Assembly: GCF_030936135.1 (NCBI RefSeq)
Contig: NC_082604.1
Coordinates: 2,046,001 to 2,110,000, forward strand
DNA from: Gavia stellata
Lineage: Eukaryota; Chordata; Aves; Gaviiformes; Gaviidae
Reading direction: 5' to 3'
DNA: 64,000 nt
The translations under genes and the position numbers were made by a program. Within the stretch, counting starts at the first letter, position 1. Every line of letters begins with the position of its first letter. The notes under the pieces are model-generated. The model saw nothing but the letters and a program-made list of their open reading frames with translations. It made no database searches and was not told the origin of the DNA. Below, one piece after another: positions 54,491-64,000 of the stretch.

Positions 54491-55475
54491 GCTGTCTTAA
54501 GAAGGTGGAACTCCTACTGCCGTACCTGGGAGGTGAACCCCTGTGACCCTCATGGCCAGCGCAGCCTTCTCCAGCCTCGGCTCCCACTCATTTCGGTGTA
54601 ATCTATTCAGGCTCAAACCTGTGCTTCTCTTCAGACACCTTTGGCACAGCCGCTTCCCTGAAACCTGTAAGGCTAATCTCATGAAGACACTGATTAATGG
54701 AAAATTATTTACCACATCCTAGGCCCACCAGAATTCCTGAGTGAAAGATGCCTCCATTGCATTTTAAAATGTATATGACACAAGTGGGCTGTAATCCTTG
54801 ACTGGCCCTAGGAGTGTGAACACCAAGCACCCTGCGTTCCTTATCTGGTTTTAAAACTTGGTCTCCAGCCAGGGGAAGATAATACATTCAGCCACGGGAA
54901 GTCATACTCTTCCAATGATAGTTTTATTGTGCCTCATCCTGACGTGCTGGCTTTGAGACAAGTGTTTTAAGTTCTTTTTATAAAATTGGAGGGGTTTCCT
55001 GCATTTGGGATGAATCCTGCTTATGATATAAAAGCAGATTTCACTTTCTGAAGTTAATCAATAGGTCTCTTCCTGGCAGCCAGAGCAAACTGTATCCACA
55101 ATCTGGTGTAAGGAACTCTCAGCTGTGACAAGATAACTACCAGCGCAGCAGCGCACGGAAGGTGGTAAGACTGAGGCATCTGTATACAATAACAACTTGT
55201 TAGTACTTTGTCTACAGTTCTCTCATTCCCATTTCCCCCTCACTTCTTTACATTAATTTCCCTTTTCTTCTTCCTACTTCTCTGTTCCATTCTTGTCTTC
55301 CCCTCTATCTGTTCTGTCTTCCATGTATCAACCTTTCTTGCCGCAAATCAAACCTATTAGGAGCTCCAAAGGGATTCTTGCCAATGGCCTCCCTTTGTGA
55401 ACTCTCTGGCTTTTTTTATTTTAATCGGCAGTGTTCTGCATTATATTGCCATTGATTTAATAGCCCCAGCTCTGG
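54491..55475. other. Intergenic region, no gene recognised
   Basis: Short minus-strand open frames without recognisable domains; pyrimidine-rich from about 55200 to 55330. Nothing else supported. Confidence 0.5.
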
Positions 55476-55972
55476 GGCTTCCAACATAAGAAGGACATGG
55501 ACCTGTTGGAGCGAGTCCAGAGGAGGGCCATGAAGAAGATCAGAGGGCTGGAGCATCTCTCCTATAAGGACAGGCTGAGAGGGTTGGGGTTGTTCAGCCT
55601 GGAGAAGAGAAGGCTCCGGGGAGACCTTAAAGCAGCCTTCCAGTACCTGAAGGGGCCTACAAGAAAGCTGGAGAGGGACTTTTTCCAAGGGCATGTAGTG
55701 TTAGAACAAGGGGGAATGGCTTTAAGCTGAAAAAGGGTAGATTTAGATTACATATAAGGAAGAAATTCTTCACCATGAGGGTGGTGAGGCACTGGAACAG
55801 GTTGCCCAGGGAAGCTGTGGATGTCCAATCCCTGGAATTGTTCAAGGCCAGGCTGGACAGGGCTTTGAGCAACCTGGTCTAGTGGAAGGTGTCCCTGCCC
55901 ATGACTCGGGGGTTGGAACTAGATGATCTTTAAGGTCCCTTCCAACCCAAACCATTCTATGAGTCTATGGAT
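55476..55972 (+). mobile_element. CR1 LINE fragment with ORF2 C-terminus and 3' end
   Basis: About 500 bp of a classical avian CR1. It encodes the end of the reverse transcriptase ORF (MDLLERVQRRAMKKIRGLEH, LSYKDRLRGLGLFSLEKRRL, GDLKAAFQYLKG) at 55497-55730. Then comes the typical 3' part (GAAATTCTTCACCATGAGGG, GGCACTGGAACAGGTTGCCC, GATCTTTAAGGTCCCTTCCA), ending in the CR1 terminal repeat ATTCTATGAGTCTATGG. It is 5'-truncated and not mobile. Confidence 0.93.
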
Positions 55973-58900
55973 GTTACTACCTGTCAAAAACCCGCGTGAT
56001 TATTTTGAATTCTATTGTGGCAGAGCTTGACACCCAGCTCTGTATCACTTTACACTTTTCACCCTTGCTAGAGTGCACTTGACAATTCAGGATAATATTA
56101 TGTGTGATTGTAGGATGGCATTTTGTGTCATTGTTTTAATTTGGCATTTTAGGAATTGAATGAAATGGCAGTTGATGGATAAAAAGACTCCCACCTACTT
56201 GAAACTGGAAATGACATGTGGAATGTGGAAGCTATTACAGGGTGTTAAACACCCAGACCAATTCCCTTCTTCCCCCTTGCTGCTCCCAGCTCTGAAAAAA
56301 TAAGATGGGAAGAACACTCATCTTTACTGTCGGTTCATTGTTCATGGGCTGAAAGTTTCCAGGCAGGATGCTGAGAGCCCTCTCTTGCTGGGCTTTAATG
56401 GGGTGCTCCGTACCGACCAGCAAAGAGGCTAGATGCATGTGCCTGGAGACATGCTCCCCATGGACAGGTAAAAATTATAATGTACTTTGAGAGCCGAGGT
56501 TGGCACTCACCAGTGTGCAGCAGATTTCTTACATGGAACAATGAGTGGATTACATCTGCATTAAAATAAAGAAAAGATTGGTTAATTCAGGATGAATCAG
56601 TCCTTTGTATCCCTTTTTAAGGAGCTCTTTCTATCATCTTGCATGACCAGGATAAATTGTTTTTCAGATGACAGGAATAACAGATTGAGTCTGCATTGTT
56701 CTAGGGGCTGTACACATGCAGAAAAAGACTCCAACAACTCATATGCACTCCATGAATATATTTCAAGATAGCAACAGGTTCCTTGGTGGAAAGTGTGGAC
56801 AAAGAATTAAATTACTTGCCCAAGATCACAGAGTGAGTATGTGTTGCGCCTGGGACCTGTTCTCCACTGTCTTAAAGTTTTATTCCAAGCGTTTTCCTCA
56901 AGGGGTTTTTCTTCCCCTGCTGAACGTGGTCCTTCCCCACAATGAAATGTTCTCCGCGGGGTCTGAAGCAGATGGGTTTGGATTGTGAATGAGTACAGAA
57001 AGCTATTTTGGTAACCATGACTGGTTATGGGAATAGTAACAGCGTGGCTTTTCCTCTTATGCAGCTTCCTGTCTTCCAAGAGAGCCCCTGGTTGAGTTAA
57101 AGGTGTAGTGTCAAAGTGCGAGGATGCTCACCCTTCCCCATCTCTGAGTTAGGGCTTTGGGAGAGGTTTGTTCCATCTGTCCTCTGCAGAGTGAAGTGAG
57201 ACCCACTACGCACAGGTGTAATTCACCCATAAAAGAGCTGCTGGCCCCAGGGCATGAGTTGAGAGCCCACGGAGAGCAAGTGGCCATGCTGGGCTCCTCA
57301 AGCCTTCCACGTTCAAGCCAACCTACTCTTGCTTTGGGCTGAGAGAGAAGGCTAACCCCCTGTGACAAGTGATATAATGATCCATACAGATTAGAGAGGA
57401 GAGTGAATATGCTTCTAGATCTCCTTGGCCTTGCAGTAGAGAAGGTTTATTGTGCCCTTTCAGGAAGCTGGTGGGATGGTACAGACATCTCACTGGGCTC
57501 CATCACACGTGGGGCACAAATTTGTCCTGTTGGGCGAGCTTTTTGGCTCAGGGTGGGAAATTTATGGACTGCATAAATCTCCCAGGGAAGTTAGATGCAG
57601 GACGTGGTGGCTCTGCAGTGTATATGCTGAGGCCCTGGCAGACCAGGTAGGTCTGTGCTTTATAGCATGAGCAGAAGCGAGATTGGGCCCAGGTCCCTTG
57701 CAAACACAGAGCTATGATAAAGTTTAAAAAGGCCAGGGTCCTCCTCCCCCAGCATTGTGACAAATAGGCATTGTGTTCTGTTTTGGAGATCCCAGTCAGA
57801 CAGAATAATTAGGTGGCAACACAATTTATTGTCTGCAGCCCTATAAAGCTCAGGAAGCACTCCTTCAGCTGGTATCTAATCAACATATCATAACTTCTAT
57901 TAAGCCTGAATGCAATGCTTCTGAGATACTAAATTTAAAGTGTGCCTGGAAACCAGGGCCATTTTTTGTTTGATTTACACATCACAGCATCATACAAAAT
58001 TGGGAGTAGGACGACGAGGAGCCCGGATTACAGTCTTCTCCCTGGGGATGCTTCAGAGACTTTTGTCCTGCCATGAGACCTCTGATACATCACCAGGTAC
58101 CAGGACGGCGCCCGGTGGCTTGGACCCTTTGAGGCCCCAGCTACTGCTACGGATTACGAAAGGGTGGGTGAGTCACGGTGCCTGAGATAGGTTCAGTGCA
58201 AGCGCTGTGCGTTGTGGCAGTGGTTTCAGCTGCATATCAAGGAGCACTTCTGAGTCCTTGCAGAGATGTCTTCTGCAGCACAGGTCCACAGCCAGGGAAA
58301 AAATGCTTACACCTTTCCCAGGAAGTAAATTCCTGCCTCTGAAATGCTGTATCGATACACTGAGCTCTCCTGGGCATCCCATGACACCTCTCTAGGGGTA
58401 TTTGGGCACCTTCTTTGCTCTCCTCCATGCTGGTCCTGTCTCCCCAGTGCTTCTAAAAGAGGACTCGTCCCCTAAAGTCCTTTGCATCTACCAATGGGCA
58501 GGCAAGCCCTGTTCGCATCCCTTTTATCCCCTTGCTGAACCTTCTTTGCCAGCTGCTGAGGTGGGCAATTCCAGTGGCATCCAGGTGCCAAATACCCAAA
58601 AGAAGTGGTTGTAGCCCTGCTTAGCCAATTTGTGCCCAAACCACACCAATTTCTGCGTTGGCCAAACAAAGCTCTGTAACCAGCGTCACTGCCTGCCATA
58701 GGGTCCCCTGAGCTGAGCGATGGGACACCCATTTCCAGTTGGGATGGATGGGGTAGAGCGAGAGAGTGAGAATCACGCTCTGGTTTCTGAGATCTACAAG
58801 ACTCCCAGGCCAGCCTGCCAGCGCCGCATTGGATTTGACAGGAACTCAAAAACTTTGCCAAATGTTGGAGACTGGCTTAAAATGCTAAAGACAGTATTTA

Positions 58901-60340
58901 AAACCCATGCAAATTCTAAAACAAGGATGTTATTAAAGTGGAATTAAGGACAAAAGAGTTGCTAATATCTTGCAGAAAAGGGAGAATAAGAACATTTGGG
59001 TTTTAAATAGTATTAGAATATTAGCTGGAATCTAGAAATAAGGTTTATCTGTAAAACATTGTATCTGAGAAGGTTTCAACTCGTGGATGAGATGATAACT
59101 TGATTTCGGGCGTCTCATAACCCATTCTCTTGTGCTGGGGCTGTCCCAGAGCCAGGGGGGCAGGGAGGTGTGTGTGCAACATCGGCTGTCACAGCGGATC
59201 AGCTTGTCACTTGCTCTCAACCTTTGGCATGTGTGACCAGGTACTTGCAAAATGTGCTTTGCTCCATCACCCCAATACCGGAGCGATTATTTGGGAATAC
59301 ATAACCCGTTGCCTCTTGTCTGAAATCCCATCCCCTCTGTCGTCTGCTGCTGCTGAGACAATAGTGCGTATCAATCAGTCAGGGATTGTCCGTTAGTATA
59401 AGTAATAAGAACCACTGAAACTGCAAGAGCCAGGTTTAAAATACAACATAAATAACTTTTGGAAAGAGTATGAATCCTCGTGCTTCAAGGGAAAGATTGG
59501 TTTTTGAATATTAGGGGTTGGGAGGATATTGCCTTCTGGACAAGCGTGGATTTCTATGGGAAACACTAACCTGCCTGACATGTTTGGTTTGATGTTGTCA
59601 TTTCTCTCCTCCACAGTGGTCCTGGGTTGATGGTTTTAGAGCTGGTTAAAACTCTGGAACCAACAAAATATCCTGAGAAAGAAGGGTTTTTGCCAAAACT
59701 AATTTCTCCTTTTTTCACGGAAAATGCTTTTTGCAGGGACATCTTCCTGGGGTGGTGTCATTGCACTGAGCTGGGGCTGGAGGTATGGAGGGTGGAAAAG
59801 AGGTGGAAGAAAGGAGAAAAGGTGAAGAAAGAGACTCATTGAAAGTTTGAAAAAGTATTTTCCCCCAAATCCAAGTGAAGACCGGAAACTTTCAAAAACA
59901 CAAATTCCCCATTTTGAATAGTGAGTTGCTAACCAGGGTTAAATTTCATTGTTGTCCAGCTGGTTTCTAAACCATAGGTATGGAAGGCTTAAAGAAACTA
60001 TTTTTTTCTCTTAAATTATGGCCATTTTTAAAACACCGGTTTTCCTACTTCTCACTACCTTCTGAAGGTAAGTTAGTTATGAATGTTTCTGCAGTTACCA
60101 AAGACTTTCCTTCTCTTTTTTTTTTTAAAAAACTCATGTCGTGATAAAATTAGGAACTTTAGCAGGATAAAGTTGCCTTCTAGGCTTGCATAGGGGCTGG
60201 TTGCCTGACATACAGGTCTGGTCCTTGGTCATAATTGTGTCTATAAAGCACAGCGGAGAGTGGCTGTTGGTCCCAGCGTATTGCCATGGCCAGCAGGTCA
60301 AGAGAAGGGGATGTCCCTTCAGCCCTTGTGATGGTGTGTC
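55973..60340. other. Intergenic region, no gene recognised
   Basis: Numerous short open frames on both strands, none with a recognisable domain. A poly-T run lies near 60118-60127. No confident regulatory island or repeat. Confidence 0.5.
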
Positions 60341-60344
60341 TGCA

Positions 60345-60500
60345 CTACCGTCTGCAGTTTGGGACCCCCAGTACAAAAGATGCTGACAAACTGGAGCAAG
60401 TCCAGCAGAGGTTCATGAGGTGGTTGTGGGGCTGGAGCCCACGACTAATGGGGAGAGAATGAGGGTGCTGGGACAGGGACCAGAGAGCTGGGAGGATTTT
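60345..60500 (+). mobile_element. Old CR1 fragment (ORF2 C-terminal region)
   Basis: CAGTTTGGGACCCCCAGTAC...GACAAACTGGAGCAAGTCCA, GCAGAGGTTCATGAGGTGG parallels the CR1 segment upstream of the 3' end (compare GGAGCGAGTCCAGAGGAGGG at 55507). It is diverged and lacks the 3' terminus. Confidence 0.7.
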
Positions 60501-63500
60501 AATCTTTGGAGATATTCATCACTTGGCGTTTTCCTCTTTGAGGTTCTTACAGAAGGTTAGAGCTCCAGCGTGTCTTCACTGGTTTACACAGCTGTGTGCA
60601 CCGGGGCCTCGGGGCTGCAGGTCGTGGAATGGCGTGGCTAGCAAAGACTCAGCTCAAGCTTGGACCAGAGCCATTGAACTCAATGGAGTTACCTTCCAAC
60701 GTTTGGTGCTCCACACTTGAATCTGGAGACACCTGGCAGCTGAAAAAGCTGTGAAGATCCAGACAGAAACTGTTTCAGCACTGGGTAGAGCTCTCTGCCA
60801 GAGCCTTGCAGAGGGAGAATAGTCATCATGTGCAGATAGTAGCAAAGTTTTGGTGGGGGCTGTTGAAATTTGTGTGTGTGCGTGGACAATTTTTTGCATC
60901 TGAAGCATTGCGATGGCACTGAAGCACCCTTGTTGTAAAGCTGCCTGGCCACCGGGGAACTGTGGAGCAGACGGAGACTGTCTTGTTTATCCTTTCTGTA
61001 CTCATTGCAGACTACTTGAAGATGCAGGAGTCTCACTGGCTGGTGGTCGCAGGGGACTAAGGTATCATCTCATATGTAAGACTAAGATCTAGTTCTCCCT
61101 CTGCCTGGGGGAGGCTAGAGATGGAAGGAAACCAAAGCAGCCCTGAAGCTCAGCTAAAATGCTCGGTGGAGGGGCTCACCTCTAGCTTAGGCAGAAGATC
61201 CGTGCCTGGAGGCAAACAGGCAATGTAAGGTCATGTCTGCATCTCATGGCTCTGTCTTCTAGTCAGTTGGAAGTCTTTCCTGGTGAATATCACTGGCAAA
61301 TGCTCTTGTCATTAAATATATTTGTTAGCACATGGATGATTCTGAAACTAAGCTATAATTATTGGTGGAGCTGGCAGTGGTGCCTATAATTAAGGTTGCC
61401 AGACATTTCCCATTAAAAGATTCTGTTTTCCAATGCTATATCCTTGCCAACATGTAACTGTTCAGGCTGAAATTTTCAGTTGCAGGCCGTTGGCTCGGCC
61501 TGGTCTTTGTATATATGTGAATACGTGTGTGTGTGAGAAAGCAGGAGTAAAATATAGTTTAACCAGATCCAAGAGTGTGGTACAGGGAAAAGGCATTGTT
61601 TCATAGTTATTTAAGGGGAAAAAAACCCTGACAACCGCATTGTTGAGAAGGTCTGGCACTTTCGTGCTTAATTTTAATTTTTGCAGGGACTTGAAATTTG
61701 GCTTTGTGACAGATCTGGGCTTTTTTTCTCCTTCGGACTCCCCTTCCTGGTTTCGGCCAAGTTGGATGGCTCTGCACATCTGCTGTCAACATCGGCAGAA
61801 GAGAAGGTTTGCCCTGCAGTTTGCCTGGAGCTTGCGCAGCCCGGGGCTTCAGGAAGGGAAGCAGGGTTTCCTCCTTCCCAGAGCAGGTTAGCAGCCTGTT
61901 ATGTGGTTTGTCCCTGGAATAATGAGAATGCAGCTTGGCTTTCCTATACCCTACGTGTTTCTCCAGCTGGCTCACCCTGTAGGAAGGCAATCACACATGC
62001 ACTGATTGCGTGGGGATAAGGGCTTTCTGCTGTGGCGGGCAGAGGTAGAAGTGGAATACAGAATAGATCATACAAGGAGATGGGTGGGGAAAGGGTGAGT
62101 GTCTGCACAGCGAGATGGGTAAATCCTTGGCAGGTGTTACGGCTTTTATTCTGCTCATCCAGCCTGGAGGGTTTGCAGGACCGGGCCAACTGCAGGGTTT
62201 CCTCCTTCCCAAAGCAGGTTAGCAGCCTGTGTGCCCACATCTCCTTCTCGCCTGAGATCAGAAGTGGGTTGATGCAAGAGTCCTGAGAGCAGGAACTACT
62301 TTGGGGAACCATCATTAGAAGCATCGTTTTTACCCTGGCTACAAGGCTTCCAGTTAAAGCTGGGGAAATCTTTTATTTCCCAAAGCACATTGTCATGTCA
62401 AAATTGCTGAGTTGTTTTGACTGTAATGTCAAAAATTGTTTCCCACTCCAATACTTTGTTTAGGTGTTTTGGTTTTTGTTTAGCTCTGCAAACACCTCAC
62501 TGGATATAAATGTCTTTGTAGTCAGTGCAGGGCTTGAAAGCTGTGCAGGCAGAGAGGCCTGGGGCCGCCTGTTACGCAGCTAAAACTGAGAAGAATATCA
62601 AAGAGCTGCTGCTTGAAGGACCACTGTTGAGTGCACCAGGTGAGGCAAGGATCCTCTGGAAAAAACAATTTGGATCTAAGTCAGGAGCGTCACATATATG
62701 AAGAGGGGAGATGAAATAAAGTTTTATGAGCATCTCTAATTCTTTAGAGCATTAATTTATCTATTCTTCATGTTGTTTATATGTGTAATCCTACCTACAC
62801 CACTATCTATCCGTATGGAGATTTATGCTGGTAGGTCGTTGCAGGATGGTTGAAAGTTTCCTGATCACTGGAATGGTAGAGTATGGGGAAAACCTTCAAA
62901 GCGTGTAGGCTTGTAGCTTTTTTGACTTCAGTGAAGTTACTCTAATTTATATCAACGTAAGATCTGGCTATGTTTGCTTGTTTCAAACAGCACTGTTTAA
63001 AGTTCCTGTCCCCAGTTCCTATCTGAGCTATTTCAGAGAGAAGTTAATGAATGAAAATGGTGGTGTACATTTGATGACAATAGACTACCCATTCCAGACA
63101 CAGTACTGTTGGAAAAAAAAAAAAACATAATCAAATTTTGAAAAGGGCAGTCTATGCAATGCTTGGCCTGGAAAGGTACAGCCTTTCTTAGAAAAGATGC
63201 AGAGGAAAAAGCAATTTGCCTTTAAAGAGTCAGGATACCAATCTCAGTGAAGATACAATAAAACAGGCAATTTGAAGCTGACTAAAGAAAAAAATTGCAA
63301 AGTGGCTTTATAACTGAATTTGCTAGCCATGTTTCCGTAATTATTTACAAGTATAACATCTGATATTGCAAAGCATTTGTCTCACTTGTCCTAATTGCAC
63401 TGAGGTCTGCAGTTATTCCTAGCTGTTGGAACCCTGCAAGGAGCCAGTGAGCAGGAATTTCTCCCATTCTCCTCCATTTGAAGTATGTTCCCTCCTTCAC

Positions 63501-64000
63501 CTTGAAAAGCAACTTTACTTTCATGCAGGAACCTGTAGAAGTGAGCTGGATAATGTGCCTGATAAACTGGTGCCTGATTTCTTTTAACAGCGTGGCAAGT
63601 TACTGAGCTTGCTGAGGTGATGGGGAAGGAACGGCAGAAGCCAGATCTTATTTCTTGATGACCTCAGTTATTTAAATAATTTTTTAAAATTGATTTTAAT
63701 ACTTTGTTTCAAGTTTCAGCTAGCCAAATTTAAGAATGTATGAACATCAAATTTAGATACTTTCACAGAAATTTCTGGATCACAAATCTGAGGAATTCCT
63801 TGTTTGCTAGAAGTTAAGTTGGGTAAAAATAGCAGAAATCCACTTTCGGGATGGTAGTAGTTCTATGAGGGCCAGACGCTCAGCTGGCATAAATTGTGGC
63901 AGCTCTGTTGACTTCACGGGCACGATGACGCTTTACATCAGCTGAGGATTTGGACTTGTATTTTGATCTTGCTGATCATGAGATCCGGGGAACTACACTA
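60501..64000. other. Intergenic region to the window edge
   Basis: No gene recognised. It holds a dispersed 39-bp duplication (61861-61899 and 62192-62230) and is AT-rich to the end. The next expected syntenic gene (DGKG) has no exon I can recognise here. Confidence 0.5.
61861..62230. repeat. Dispersed direct duplication (39 bp, one mismatch)
   Basis: GCAGGGTTTCCTCCTTCCCA continuing GAGCAGGTTAGCAGCCTGT occurs at 61861-61899 and again, with one G/A difference, at 62192-62230. The 331-bp offset is flanked by weaker similarity starting at GCCTGGAG on the left. Either a local segmental duplication or two copies of an unnamed repeat. Confidence 0.75.

Noticed and set aside
55497-55730. 77-codon frame with LERVQRRAMKKIRGLEHLS
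   Set aside because: This is the C-terminal end of the CR1 reverse transcriptase ORF in a truncated element, not a host gene.
28535-64000. DGKG or ETV5 exons expected from synteny
   Set aside because: No open frame resembles the DGKG N-terminus, EF-hands, C1 domains or kinase region, nor an ETS domain. The genes must lie outside the window.

Overview
The window is vertebrate nuclear DNA, almost certainly from a bird. It has multi-exon genes with GT-AG introns, a CpG-island promoter, no bacterial-style operons, several 5'-truncated CR1 LINEs ending in the short CR1 3' repeat, and an older CR1/L3-type LINE. Three genes are identified by splicing their exons and comparing with remembered vertebrate proteins. 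DNAJB11 (ERdj3, an ER-lumen HSP40 co-chaperone) is on the minus strand. TBCCD1 (a centrosomal TBCC-domain protein) and CRYGS (gamma-S crystallin, a lens structural protein) are on the plus strand. This order and these orientations match the mirror image of human 3q27, where DGKG and ETV5 lie beyond CRYGS.

Layout. Positions 1-2589 are downstream intron of DNAJB11; its last short coding exon (about 21 codons) was not found and probably lies left of the window. Positions 2590-11511 hold DNAJB11 coding exons 9 to 1. Positions 11512-12056 are a 545-bp bidirectional CpG-rich promoter with five CCAAT boxes, shared head-to-head with TBCCD1. TBCCD1 coding exons 1-6 run 12057-19763 (559 residues, unbroken frame), with a 3' UTR to about 20935 and a non-canonical GC donor at intron 1. 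CRYGS follows at 22755-28477 (three exons, 178 residues). It has a TATA box and two Maf-type elements upstream and a poly(A) signal at 28511.

From about 28.5 kb to the end I find no protein-coding gene. This half holds islands of AT-rich, homeodomain/SOX/TCF-motif-dense sequence that look like conserved non-coding regulatory elements (near 30.8, 31.2, 34.7, 37.2, 38.6, 39.5, 41.3, 46.8 and 50.1 kb). These alternate with GC-rich filler containing long but non-coding open frames. It also holds CR1 fragments (36.9, 42.6, 47.9, 52.2, 55.5 and 60.4 kb), an older LINE (53.7-54.5 kb), a 37-bp x 8 minisatellite (42.04-42.34 kb), a 37-bp Z-DNA-prone tract (35.8 kb) and one orphan exon-like segment with good splice sites (48.6 kb).

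Functionally, the left part is a housekeeping pair (ER folding and centrosome/Golgi organisation) driven from one CpG promoter, next to a strictly tissue-specific lens gene with a TATA/MARE promoter. The right part looks like a regulatory desert that, by synteny, would serve a neighbour outside the window. No bacterial-type system, CRISPR array or new coding system was found. The most unusual items are the GC-AG intron, the exact-period minisatellite, the orphan exon and the regulatory islands.
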